Part shown: piece by piece, positions 24,497 through 32,207 of the stretch | Layout: every line of letters begins with the position of its first letter | Numbering within the stretch: the stretch's first letter is position 1 | Source: Niveispirillum sp. | GTDB lineage: Bacteria > Pseudomonadota > Alphaproteobacteria > Azospirillales > Azospirillaceae | DNA: 34,200 nt | Direction: 5' to 3' | NCBI RefSeq assembly: GCF_017996735.1 | Contig: NZ_JAGOGJ010000070.1 | Span: forward strand, 1-34,200 | Translations under genes and position numbers: made by a program | The notes under the pieces: model-generated | Told to the model about the DNA's origin: nothing | Seen by the model: only the letters and a program-made list of their open reading frames with translations | Databases searched by the model: none

Positions 24497-25978
24497 ATGA
24501 TATTCGGCTTGCAGAGGAAAAACGACGACGCCGGGCAGATTCTGGCCGCCCTTGACCGTTCCCAGGCAGTGATCTCGTTTAAACCGGACGGCACAATCCT
24601 GAATGCGAACCAGAATTTTCTGGATGCGGTCGGTTATACGTTGATGGAAATCCAAGGGCAGCATCACAGCCTGTTCGTGGAACCGGACGAACGGAACAGC
24701 CGCCAATATACGGCCTTCTGGGACACGTTGCGCCGTGGCGAATATCAGGCCCGGCAGTTCAAGCGTATCGGAAAAGGGGGCAAGGTCATCTGGATCGAAG
24801 CTTCCTACAACCCGATCCTGGACGCGGATGGCCGTGTGACAAAAGTGGTCAAATATGCCACCGACATCACCGCCAAGACCCTGGAAAATGCGGATATGAA
24901 AGGCCAGATGGAGGCCATCCGTAAATCTCAGGCCGTCATCGAATTCACTCTTGAAGGCAACATCCTCTGGGCCAATGACAATTTCCTGAGGACGCTTGGT
25001 TATCGGCTGGATGAGATCAAGGGCCAGCACCATAGCCTGTTTGTGGACGCTGCCGAACGGAACAGCCGCGAGTATGCGGCCTTCTGGGAGGCGCTGCGCC
25101 GGGGTGAATATCAGGCCCGGCAGTTCAGGCGCATCGGCAAGGGGGGCAAGGTCATCTGGATCGAAGCCTCCTACAACCCGATCCTGGATCCCTCCGGCCG
25201 GCCGATCAAGGTGGTGAAATACGCCACCGACATTACCGGCCAGATCGACATGCTGACCAACTTGAAGGGTTTGATTGATCGGAACTTCAGGGATATCGAC
25301 CACGCTGTTGATCATTCGAGCCAGGAGGCATCCTCTGCCAGTTCAGCGGCCAACCAGACATCGGCCGCCGTTCAGATGATGGCATCCAGCGCAGAGGAAC
25401 TGGCCGCTTCCATCAGCGAGATATCACAAAGCATGGCGCAGTCGCGCGGAGCCACGGATGGCGCCGTCGAGGTCACAAGCCGCGCCGATCAGGCTGCCCG
25501 TCGCCTGGATGACGTGGCCCGGTCGATGGAAGGCGTCGTCGATGTCATTCGCACGATTGCCGGCCAGATCAACCTGCTGGCCTTGAACGCCACCATCGAG
25601 GCGGCGCGGGCCGGGGATGCCGGGCGTGGCTTCGCCGTGGTGGCAACAGAGGTGAAGAATCTCGCCAATCAGTCGGCGGGGGCCACACAGAAAATCTCCA
25701 AAGAGATTTCGGGCATCCAGTCCTTGTCCGGCGACATGGTAGCCGCCTTGCAGGAAATCCGCGCCGCCGTGGGAAATGTCCGGGAATATGTCGTGGCCAC
25801 CGCTTCGGCTGTGGAGGAACAGAGCGCCGTCACGCGGGACATGTCCGCCAGCATGCAAACGACCGCTGCGGCCGTGGAAACGGTGACCCGCAATCTGACG
25901 GCCATCAATGACTGTATCGGCAAAGTCACGGGGGCGGTGACCACCACGAAGGAAGCCGCGCGCATCCTGGCACGTTGA
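24497..25978 (+). CDS. Soluble PAS-PAS methyl-accepting chemotaxis protein
   Basis: A protein of about 493 residues without membrane segments. Two PAS/PAC modules (about residues 10-130 and 132-255) are near copies: both contain QGQHHSLFV or KGQHHSLFV, RRGEYQARQF, and RIGKGGKVIWIEASYNPILD. The rest is a chemoreceptor signalling domain with the hairpin tip INLLALNATIEAARAGDAGRGFAVVATEVKNLA. ATG 24497 was chosen because GGGGAGG ends 6 nt upstream; ATG 24494 and GTG 24467 are alternatives. The missing TM segments mean a cytoplasmic receptor, likely sensing redox or energy state, or an intracellular metabolite. No CheR-tethering pentapeptide is seen at the C-terminus. Confidence 0.9.
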   Translation: MIFGLQRKNDDAGQILAALDRSQAVISFKPDGTILNANQNFLDAVGYTLMEIQGQHHSLFVEPDERNSRQYTAFWDTLRRGEYQARQFKRIGKGGKVIWIEASYNPILDADGRVTKVVKYATDITAKTLENADMKGQMEAIRKSQAVIEFTLEGNILWANDNFLRTLGYRLDEIKGQHHSLFVDAAERNSREYAAFWEALRRGEYQARQFRRIGKGGKVIWIEASYNPILDPSGRPIKVVKYATDITGQIDMLTNLKGLIDRNFRDIDHAVDHSSQEASSASSAANQTSAAVQMMASSAEELAASISEISQSMAQSRGATDGAVEVTSRADQAARRLDDVARSMEGVVDVIRTIAGQINLLALNATIEAARAGDAGRGFAVVATEVKNLANQSAGATQKISKEISGIQSLSGDMVAALQEIRAAVGNVREYVVATASAVEEQSAVTRDMSASMQTTAAAVETVTRNLTAINDCIGKVTGAVTTTKEAARILAR

Positions 25979-26083
25979 GGTCACCTATCCGCCTGTTGGA
26001 CAAGGGCGCAGGCTTCGTGCGACCGCCGGTCAACAACATTGGCACTATCCCGTGGAGAAAATCCGCAACGGGGGGCCGTGCCA

Positions 26084-26878
26084 ATGGAAAAAGGGGTGCC
26101 GATCCGGGCCATCAGCCGGGCCATCGCAGCGCTGAAGGCGATCAACCGGCAGGGCTCGCTGACCATGATGGAAATCGCCCGGTCGGCGGAGGTGCCCTAT
26201 CCCACCGCCTGCCGTCTGGTGCAGACCCTGGTCTATGAAGGGCTGGTGGAGCAGGAACCGGACCGCAAACGCTACCGCCCCACGGCCATGGTGCAGTCGC
26301 TGGCCTATGGGTTCCAGGATGATGACCGGCTGGTGGAAATCGCGCGGCCGCATATCGTCTCGCTGACACGCCGCATCGGCTGGCCCATCTCCATCGCGTC
26401 GCGCGTTGGCCGCAACATGATGCTGCGCGACAGCACGCATGCCAACACGGCCCTGACCTTTGAACGCTATTATCCCGGCTTCACCCTGCCCGTGCTGGAC
26501 AGCGCGTCGGGCAAGCTGTCCATGGCCTATACCCCGGATGAGGAGCGGGAAACCCTGCTGCGCTGGATGAAGGTGTCGCAGGAGGTGGACCCCGAATATC
26601 TGAAGGCCGCCCGTGCCGCCCTGAATGTCGAGCGTATCCGGTCACAGGGTTATGCGGTCCAGGGCCGCAATCATCACAACCTGACGCCCGGCAAGACCGC
26701 GTCCATCGCGGTTCCCATCTTCCTGGGCGAGCATTTCAAGGCGGCGATGACGGTGATCTTCTTTGCCTCGGCCATGAAGCCGGAGGCGGCGCTGGACCGG
26801 TATCTGGACGATCTGAAAGGCACCGCCGACATGATCAGCGCCGAACTGACACAGGCGGCGGCGCTTAATCAGAAGTGA
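26084..26878 (+). CDS. IclR-family transcriptional regulator (MhpR-like)
   Basis: A 264-residue IclR-type regulator. The N-terminal winged helix reads IRAISRAIAALKAINRQGSLTMMEIARSAEVPYPTACRLVQTLVYEGLVEQ. A GAF-like effector domain follows, with IASRVGRNMMLRDST, LDSASGKLSMAYTP, and a C-terminal region containing SIAVPIF. ATG 26084 gives MEKGVPIRAIS; an upstream GTG-type start at 26039 is possible. Regulators of this family often control aromatic or organic-acid catabolism in response to a pathway intermediate. Its place amid catabolic genes fits a local regulator, perhaps of the 28603-31940 operon (inference). It converges on the serine hydrolase gene, with a palindromic repeat between. Confidence 0.88.
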   Translation: MEKGVPIRAISRAIAALKAINRQGSLTMMEIARSAEVPYPTACRLVQTLVYEGLVEQEPDRKRYRPTAMVQSLAYGFQDDDRLVEIARPHIVSLTRRIGWPISIASRVGRNMMLRDSTHANTALTFERYYPGFTLPVLDSASGKLSMAYTPDEERETLLRWMKVSQEVDPEYLKAARAALNVERIRSQGYAVQGRNHHNLTPGKTASIAVPIFLGEHFKAAMTVIFFASAMKPEAALDRYLDDLKGTADMISAELTQAAALNQK

Positions 26879-26899
26879 TGGGGGCTGTCGGACTTGGGG

Positions 26900-27052
26900 C
26901 CCTCACCCTCCCATTGGCTGGCGCCAACGGGCCCCTCCCTCTCCCACTTTTGTGGGCGAGGGGTGGAAATTGGCGTTTTGCTTCATTCTGCCCCTCGCCC
27001 GCCTGCGGGAGAGGGAGGGGCCCGCCCGCATCAGCGGGTGGGAGGGTGAGGG
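26900..27052. repeat. Palindromic intergenic repeat, copy 3
   Basis: A 153-bp copy with the same outer arms CCCTCACCCTCCC and GGGAGGGTGAGGG, inner arms GGGCCCCTCCCTCTCCC and complement, and a divergent centre. Half-arm stems differ from the other copies (CCATTGGCTGGCGCCAACGG region), but pairing is kept. It lies between two convergent genes, so it may also act as a shared terminator. Confidence 0.9.
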
Positions 27053-27081
27053 AACAACGCTTCACCCCACCCCCCAAAAAA

Positions 27082-28299
27082 TCACTTCCCCTGCGCCACC
27101 AGCGTCACCGGCTTCACCAGTCCGCGCAGCAGGGTGTTGGGCAGATAGGCATTGTCCCAATCGACAGTCTTCGGCGGGTTCGGTCCCATGCGGAGCGCAA
27201 TCAGGCCGGTCTTGCGGGAGACAAAAACCGTCTGGTTGCCATTGCCGTCGAACAGGAACAGGTCCTTGTCCAGATAGGGTTCGGAATGCAGCACCTTCGG
27301 CCCCGGCGCGCCCGGTGCCCCGAAGCCACGGCGTTCGACATAGGGGCCGGCAACCCACAGCCCCAGGCCGTAATGCTGGTTCTGCGCCGTGGCGGTCGCC
27401 ATTTCCTGGACATAGCCCTTGGGCAGCAGGTGCTTGCCCCCAACCATGCCATCATCCAGCAGCAGCCTGGCCAGATGCAGCCAGGCGCGGGCCGGCAGCA
27501 TCATGCAGCAGCCGGAATGGGCCAGCCCGCCGGGCCGGTTCACCCAGACCTCACCGCCTGGCGCCCCGGTCGGGATCAGCAGCTCGGTGCCGACGAATTC
27601 CGCATAGCGCCGGCCCGTCGCCCGCTCGATCACCAGGGCCACCAGTTCCGACGTCGCGTTGGAATAGCCGTAGCGTGTGCCCGGCGCGTCGGTCAGGGGG
27701 TAATCCTTGACGATATAGGTGCCGTGATCGACCGACAGATAGGCCTGGTTCCAGGGATGGTTGGGGTCGGCATTGAACCCCTGTTCCAGGAAGCCGGTGC
27801 GCATGTCCAGCAGGTGGCGGATCAGCATCGCCTCCTTCGGCGTGCCCTTCCATTCGGTGATGAAGTCGGAAACGCTCTGGTCCAGCGACTTGATCTTGCC
27901 CATTGCGATGGCCCGGCCCACCACCATGGCCGTCATCGGCTTGGATAAGGATTTGGATGCCAGCGGCGTATCGGCATTGGTGCCCGTGAAATAGGTTTCG
28001 TCCTGCACCTTGCCATCATGCCAGACGATGAAGGCCTGGGCGCCGCTGGCCTGCGCATAGGTGCGGGCGGCGGTCAGCGCGTCGGGCTTGATGCTGGTCC
28101 GGCCGGGCTGGGCGGCGGGCAGGGCGGTGGGCGCACCGGCCACCGGTTCGCGCGGCTGATACAGCGTCTCCATCGGGCCGCCGGCGGTCAGGATGGCCAG
28201 GCGTTGCGCATAGATCGCGTCGGCGTCCGTCTGCGCCATCGCGGTGCCGGACGTGGCCAGGGCCAGAAGGGTGGTCAACCAGAAAGACGCGTGCCGCAT
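27082..28299 (-). CDS. Exported serine hydrolase, class C beta-lactamase/NylB-like
   Basis: A 405-residue protein with a Sec signal peptide (MRHASFWLTTLLALATSGTAMAQ). It has the SxxK motif (Ser117-Leu-Ser-Lys120, within LASKSLSKPM), a YSN motif in TRYGYSNATSEL, and further serine hydrolase features (GLGLWVAG, LDKDLFLFDGNGNQ). The architecture fits beta-lactamase-fold esterases, including the 6-aminohexanoate-dimer hydrolase NylB. ATG 28299 is preferred because GGAAGG lies 7 nt upstream; ATG 28314 is also in frame. It would act in the periplasm on an amide or ester. Whether it is part of the catabolic cluster or a general cell-envelope enzyme is undecided. Confidence 0.85.
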   Translation of the reverse strand: MRHASFWLTTLLALATSGTAMAQTDADAIYAQRLAILTAGGPMETLYQPREPVAGAPTALPAAQPGRTSIKPDALTAARTYAQASGAQAFIVWHDGKVQDETYFTGTNADTPLASKSLSKPMTAMVVGRAIAMGKIKSLDQSVSDFITEWKGTPKEAMLIRHLLDMRTGFLEQGFNADPNHPWNQAYLSVDHGTYIVKDYPLTDAPGTRYGYSNATSELVALVIERATGRRYAEFVGTELLIPTGAPGGEVWVNRPGGLAHSGCCMMLPARAWLHLARLLLDDGMVGGKHLLPKGYVQEMATATAQNQHYGLGLWVAGPYVERRGFGAPGAPGPKVLHSEPYLDKDLFLFDGNGNQTVFVSRKTGLIALRMGPNPPKTVDWDNAYLPNTLLRGLVKPVTLVAQGK

Positions 28300-28602
28300 G
28301 CCAAAGCCTTCCATTATCCGTTGATCCTGAACGAAAAAGACCGCGGTGTCGAAGGATCGGCGCCGCGGTCAGTTTTCGGGAACTCAGTGCTCGCGATGCG
28401 GAGAACCGCCGGTCGCATCTTGACCATAGGTATGTATCCGTGCGTCCGACAGGACAGGGGGATGGTTTATCCACCCTGTGGCCAGATAGCCCCCCCCGTA
28501 TCGACGGACCAACCGGCATGCGCCCAAATACCAACATGCGGATCGCCCGTTTTGACTTGGGAGCGGTTCCAATAATGGTTCTGCATGGAGGCATGAACAG
28601 TC
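28300..28602. promoter_or_regulatory. Divergent intergenic region with inverted repeat
   Basis: About 300 bp between the serine hydrolase and the cytochrome c operon, and the likely site of both promoters. It contains GACCGCGG ... CCGCGGTC (28339-28346 and 28363-28370, 16-bp spacer), a possible binding site for a dimeric regulator. No convincing -35/-10 pair was found. No gene was recognised. Confidence 0.35.
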
Positions 28603-29016
28603 ATGGCATTTGTCGGAAAGAAATATCGCCGTCCTTCGGGACACGCCATCATTCCGGCCATCCTGGCCTCCCTGCTGTTGTCGAACGTTCCCGCCGCCCT
28701 GGCCCAGTCCACGCCGGACAAGGGTGAGCGTCTGTTCCTGCGTTGCCGTACCTGTCACGAGGTCGCGGCCGGCAGGCCCAACAAGGTCGGCCCCAACCTG
28801 CACGGTTTCTGGGGCAAGCCGGCCGGTCATGTCGACGGGTTCAAATATTCGGACGCCCTGCGCAACAGCGGCGTCGTCTGGGACGAGAAGACGCTGGATG
28901 TCTGGCTGACGCACCCGACCACGCTGGTCGGCGGCACGACCATGGCCTTCATCGGTCTGCCGGACAAGGCCGACCGGGACGCCCTGATCGCCTACCTGCA
29001 AAAAGCCACCAACTGA
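28603..29016 (+). CDS. Periplasmic class I cytochrome c
   Basis: A 137-residue protein with a signal peptide ending near ALAQ (residues about 13-35 hydrophobic). The haem motif is CRTCH (Cys48, Cys51, His52). GPNLHGFWGKPAGHVDGFKYSDAL and the Met-ligand region GGTTMAFIGLPDKADRDALIAYLQ are typical of small mitochondrial-type/c2 cytochromes. GGAGG lies 11 nt upstream of the ATG. It begins an operon of four genes (gaps 34, 25 and 3 nt). It could be a specific electron acceptor for a pathway dehydrogenase, as in p-cresol methylhydroxylase systems. The paired enzyme here is a cytoplasmic monooxygenase, though, so that link is open. Confidence 0.88.
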   Translation: MAFVGKKYRRPSGHAIIPAILASLLLSNVPAALAQSTPDKGERLFLRCRTCHEVAAGRPNKVGPNLHGFWGKPAGHVDGFKYSDALRNSGVVWDEKTLDVWLTHPTTLVGGTTMAFIGLPDKADRDALIAYLQKATN

Positions 29017-29050
29017 CATCCCCACCCGCATAAACAGAAAGGCATTTCCC

Positions 29051-30244
29051 ATGATCCGAACGCAGGTGGTGATCGCCGGCGCCGGCCCTGTCGGCACGGT
29101 CGCGGCCTATTATCTGGCCCTTCAGGGTATCGACGTGCTGGTGCTGGAAGCCGGCCCGGACTGTGCGCATGATCTGCGCGCCTCCACCTTCCATCCGCCC
29201 ACGCTGGAAATGCTGGACGAACTGGAAATCACGCCCTTCCTGCTGGAAAAGGGTCTGAAGGCCCCGATCTATCATTATCGCGACCGGCGCACGGGTCAGG
29301 TGGTGGAATTCGACCTGGGCGAACTGGCCGACATGACCCGTTACCCGTTTCGCCTGCAATGCGAACAGTACCATCTGGCCCGCGCGCTTGCGGAAAAGCT
29401 CGAGGCGCATCCCAAGGCGCAGGTGAAGTTCAGCAGTCGCCTAGTCTATGTGAACCAGGACGAGACGGGTGTGGATCTGGCCTATGAAACGCCGTTCGCC
29501 ATCGAGAAGGTGCGCGCCGACTGGCTGATCGGGGCCGATGGCGCCAATTCGGCCGTGCGCAAATGGCTGGGCATCGGGTTCGAGGGTTTCACCTATCCGG
29601 AAAAGTTCCTGTGCCTGTCCACGGCGGAACCGCTGGAAGATTATTTCCCGAACCTGGCGCATGTGAACTATGTCGCCGATCCGGAGGAATGGCTGGTGCT
29701 GCTGCGGGTGCCGTCGGTCTGGCGCATCCTGCTGCCGGCCACGGCCGACAGTTCCGATGCCGATCTGGTGTCGGATGAGAACCGCGACCGTGTGTTCCAG
29801 CGCCTGATCGGCAAGACCGGCGTCAAGACCTATCACCGCACCATCTACCGCATGCATCAGCGCGTGGCGGAAAGCTTCCGCCAGGGCCGCGCCTTCCTGG
29901 TGGGCGACAGCGCCCATCTGAACAACCCGCTGGGCGGGTTCGGCATGAATAGCGGCATCCATGATGCCTTCAACCTGTGCCGGCGCCTGACCGGGATTAT
30001 CAAGAATGGCGAGGATAAGGGCACTCTGGATCAGTTCAGCCGCCAGCGGCGGGGTGCTGCCCGCAGCTTCGTCCAGGCGCAGACCATCCAGACCATGGAA
30101 ATGATGAAGGAAGGCCACGCCTCGGCCCAGGAAAAGCGCCGGGACGAGATGCTGGCCATCCGCAGCGACCCGGAAAAGCGCCGGCAGTTCCTGTTGCGTC
30201 AGGCCATGTTCCAGAGCCTGGCCGACGCCGCCGCGATTGACTGA
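29051..30244 (+). CDS. FAD-dependent aromatic hydroxylase (monooxygenase)
   Basis: A 397-residue single-component flavoprotein monooxygenase. It has the N-terminal GxGxxG (VVIAGAGPVGTVAAYYL, Gly10-Gly15), the DG motif WLIGADGANSAVRKWLG, and the GD motif FLVGDSAHLNNPLGGFGMNSGIHDAFNL near residue 285. It lacks the C-terminal thioredoxin-like domain of longer phenol hydroxylases. The family hydroxylates activated aromatic or heteroaromatic rings with NAD(P)H and O2; a few members (such as MHPCO of vitamin B6 breakdown) also open a pyridine ring. In the same operon follow a racemase-fold and a PuuE-like protein, so a hydroxylated or opened N-ring is a reasonable but unproven substrate. Confidence 0.88.
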   Translation: MIRTQVVIAGAGPVGTVAAYYLALQGIDVLVLEAGPDCAHDLRASTFHPPTLEMLDELEITPFLLEKGLKAPIYHYRDRRTGQVVEFDLGELADMTRYPFRLQCEQYHLARALAEKLEAHPKAQVKFSSRLVYVNQDETGVDLAYETPFAIEKVRADWLIGADGANSAVRKWLGIGFEGFTYPEKFLCLSTAEPLEDYFPNLAHVNYVADPEEWLVLLRVPSVWRILLPATADSSDADLVSDENRDRVFQRLIGKTGVKTYHRTIYRMHQRVAESFRQGRAFLVGDSAHLNNPLGGFGMNSGIHDAFNLCRRLTGIIKNGEDKGTLDQFSRQRRGAARSFVQAQTIQTMEMMKEGHASAQEKRRDEMLAIRSDPEKRRQFLLRQAMFQSLADAAAID

Positions 30245-30269
30245 CCGCACCCATTGAAAGGGGTCCATC

Positions 30270-31028
30270 ATGCAGAGTGAAGGCAAGGACAGCCGGGGCT
30301 GGCGCAAGGTGTTCGGCGTGCTGGGTCCCAGCACGAACACGACGGTGCAGCCCGATTATGACGATATGCGCCCGGCCGGCGTGACCAATCATTACAGCCG
30401 GATCATCGTACCCAACGCCCAGGCAATCAGCAACGAAACCTTCCTGGCCGGCACGCAGGCCATCGCCGACAATACGGTCGATGCCGTGAAGGCCGTGATG
30501 ACCTGCGACCCGGACTATCTGGTCATGGGCATGTCGGCCATCACCTTCTATGGCGGGGCGGAAGGGGCGGCGAAGTTCCGCCGCCAGATACGGGAAATCA
30601 GCGGTCTGTATCTCTCCACCGGGTCGGAATCGCTGGCCGCCGCCATTGCCGCCTATGGCGGGGTGAAGAAGGTGGCGTTCGTGTCGCCCTATTACCCGGT
30701 GGCGAACGAGCAGGTCCGCAATTTCCTGTCCGATTACGGGTATGAGACGGTGCGCGACGTGCCGCTGCAATGCCCGTCCTGGACCTCCATCGCGCGGGTC
30801 GGCACCGACCGGCTGCGCGAGGTGCTGAAACAACTGGATGGCGATGATGTCGACGCCATCCTGCAGGTCGGCACCAACCTGTCGATGGTCAAGCTGGCGG
30901 CCGCTGCCGAAATGTGGCTGGGCAAGCCGGTGATCGCCATCAACACGGCGACCTACTGGCATGCGCTGCGCGCCAACGGCATTCAGGACAAGGTCTACGG
31001 CTTCGGCCGCCTGCTGGAGGAATTCTGA
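30270..31028 (+). CDS. Asp/Glu racemase-superfamily protein lacking catalytic Cys
   Basis: A 252-residue protein of the maleate isomerase/arylmalonate decarboxylase (AMDase) branch. Recognisable segments are FGVLGPSTNTTVQPDYDDM, VMGMSAITFYGG, KVAFVSPYYPVANEQVRNFL and the C-terminal YGFGRLLEEF (AMDase YGRLFDES). The family uses one or two cysteines. By my by-eye alignment to AMDase, the position of the first is Gly87/Met88 and of the second is Gly201 (LQVGTNLS). Its only cysteines, 79 and 168, are not at catalytic positions. AMDase itself keeps only the second Cys. So this protein either uses another mechanism, is a different enzyme on the same fold, or is non-catalytic. It is co-translated with neighbours on both sides (25 and 3 nt). 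Confidence 0.82.
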   Translation: MQSEGKDSRGWRKVFGVLGPSTNTTVQPDYDDMRPAGVTNHYSRIIVPNAQAISNETFLAGTQAIADNTVDAVKAVMTCDPDYLVMGMSAITFYGGAEGAAKFRRQIREISGLYLSTGSESLAAAIAAYGGVKKVAFVSPYYPVANEQVRNFLSDYGYETVRDVPLQCPSWTSIARVGTDRLREVLKQLDGDDVDAILQVGTNLSMVKLAAAAEMWLGKPVIAINTATYWHALRANGIQDKVYGFGRLLEEF

Positions 31029-31031
31029 GCC

Positions 31032-31940
31032 ATGCTGTCCTATGATTATGTGCCGCTGCCCAAGCGCGGTCCCCTGCGCTGGCCCGATGGCAAGAAGGTC
31101 GCGCTGATCCTGACCTTCAATCTGGAAACCTGGGACCTGACGAAGGATACGGACAAGCCGTATTATGCCGGCGGCCCGGCCATCCTGCCCGACGTTCTGC
31201 CCGGCGATACGCCCGACTTCCCCAATTTCACCTGGCGTGAATATGGGCAGCGGGTGGGCATCTGGCGGCTGTATGACCTGTTCGATGAAATGGGCGTCAA
31301 GGCAAGCTGCACCACCAACGCCGTCACCTTTGAACGGCGCAAGGCGATGGTCGATGCCTGCCTGGAACGCGGCTGGGAATTGCTGGCCCATAATTATGAA
31401 CAGGGCGAGCTGCTGACCAATTTCGCCAAGGACCCAGCCAGGGAACGCGACATCATCCTGCGGTCGATCGAGATGTATGAGCGGCATGTGGGCCGCCGGC
31501 CGCTGGGCTGGCTGTCCTCCTCGCTGCGCGGCACCTTGAACACGGCGGGCATCCTGGCCGAACAGGGTTTCCTGTTCTATTGCGACATCATGAATGATGA
31601 CCAGCCCTATCCGTTGCAGACGGAGAACGGGCCGCTGGTGTCGGTGCCCTATTCCAACGAAATCAACGATTTCACGCTGCTGACCCGTCGCAACCTGACC
31701 ACCGATGCCTTCCGCGACACGCTGATCGAGGAATTGTCGGTTCTGCGTCAGGAAGGGGCGAAGACGGCGCGGTTGATGAATGTGGGCCTGCACCCGCATG
31801 TCACGGGCCGCGCCTATCGTATCCGCGGCCTGCGGGAGTTCCTGGAATATGCCAAGAGCCTGGACGATGTCTGGTGGCCGACGCGTGAGGAACTGGCTCG
31901 CTGGTATCTGGCCAACAGCGAAGGCCATATACCGGGCTGA
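31032..31940 (+). CDS. PuuE-like polysaccharide-deacetylase-fold hydrolase
   Basis: A 302-residue NodB-homology protein of the divergent branch that includes allantoinase PuuE and cyclic-imide hydrolases. It begins PKRGPLRWPDGKKVALILTFNLETWD, as PuuE-type proteins do, then FTWREYGQRVGIWRLYDLFDEMGVKAS. The usual metal triad is altered: the Asp-Asp site reads FNLETW and the His-x3-His motif reads HNYEQ, with the second His replaced by Gln. PuuE-type enzymes are reported as metal-independent, so this is consistent with cyclic amide or imide hydrolysis rather than chitin/polysaccharide deacetylation. It starts 3 nt after the racemase-like gene and ends the operon. Confidence 0.85.
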   Translation: MLSYDYVPLPKRGPLRWPDGKKVALILTFNLETWDLTKDTDKPYYAGGPAILPDVLPGDTPDFPNFTWREYGQRVGIWRLYDLFDEMGVKASCTTNAVTFERRKAMVDACLERGWELLAHNYEQGELLTNFAKDPARERDIILRSIEMYERHVGRRPLGWLSSSLRGTLNTAGILAEQGFLFYCDIMNDDQPYPLQTENGPLVSVPYSNEINDFTLLTRRNLTTDAFRDTLIEELSVLRQEGAKTARLMNVGLHPHVTGRAYRIRGLREFLEYAKSLDDVWWPTREELARWYLANSEGHIPG

Positions 31941-31959
31941 TCCCCGACATTCCGGGCAT

Positions 31960-31987
31960 GATCCCCGTGCCGCGCGGTGCGGGGGTC
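31960..31987. terminator. Shared hairpin between convergent genes
   Basis: A GC-rich stem (31960-31971 and 31976-31987, with G-U pairs) around a GCGC loop, 20 nt after the PuuE-like stop and touching the stop of the 73-aa minus-strand gene. It is suited to serve both transcripts. No clear T-run is present. Confidence 0.5.
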
Positions 31988-32207
31988 AGCGGTTGCGGTC
32001 GTACCGGCCGCCATGCGTGGCGATGGCGACATGTTCTCGTTCTGCCGGATGGTGCTTTTCAACGGCGGCGACAGGCTTCGCCGGCTCCGGTTCCGGGGTG
32101 GTCAGCGACGGAATGCAGATCAGGACGGCCACCAGCAGGGCCGAGATGATGATGGCGGCACCGCAGGTTTCCTCCTGCGTGGTCTCCTTTTTCTCATAGG
32201 TGGGCAT
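31986..32207 (-). CDS. 73-aa single-TM small membrane protein
   Basis: A small frame starting at ATG 32207 with a strong GGGGAGAGG ribosome-binding site. The product has a charged N-terminus (MPTYEKKETTQEETC), one hydrophobic helix (GAAIIISALLVAVLICIPSL, about residues 16-35), then a Pro/Glu/Lys and His-rich tail (PEPEPAKPVAAVEKHHPAEREH). It has no recognised family. Placement is between the PuuE-like gene and the RTX-type gene. It may be a membrane adaptor, but function is unknown. Confidence 0.65.
   Translation of the reverse strand: MPTYEKKETTQEETCGAAIIISALLVAVLICIPSLTTPEPEPAKPVAAVEKHHPAEREHVAIATHGGRYDRNR

Noticed and set aside
28552..28580. TTGACT with AATAAT as a promoter for the cytochrome c operon
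   Set aside because: Spacing between the two hexamers is about 13 bases, too short for a normal sigma-70 promoter.
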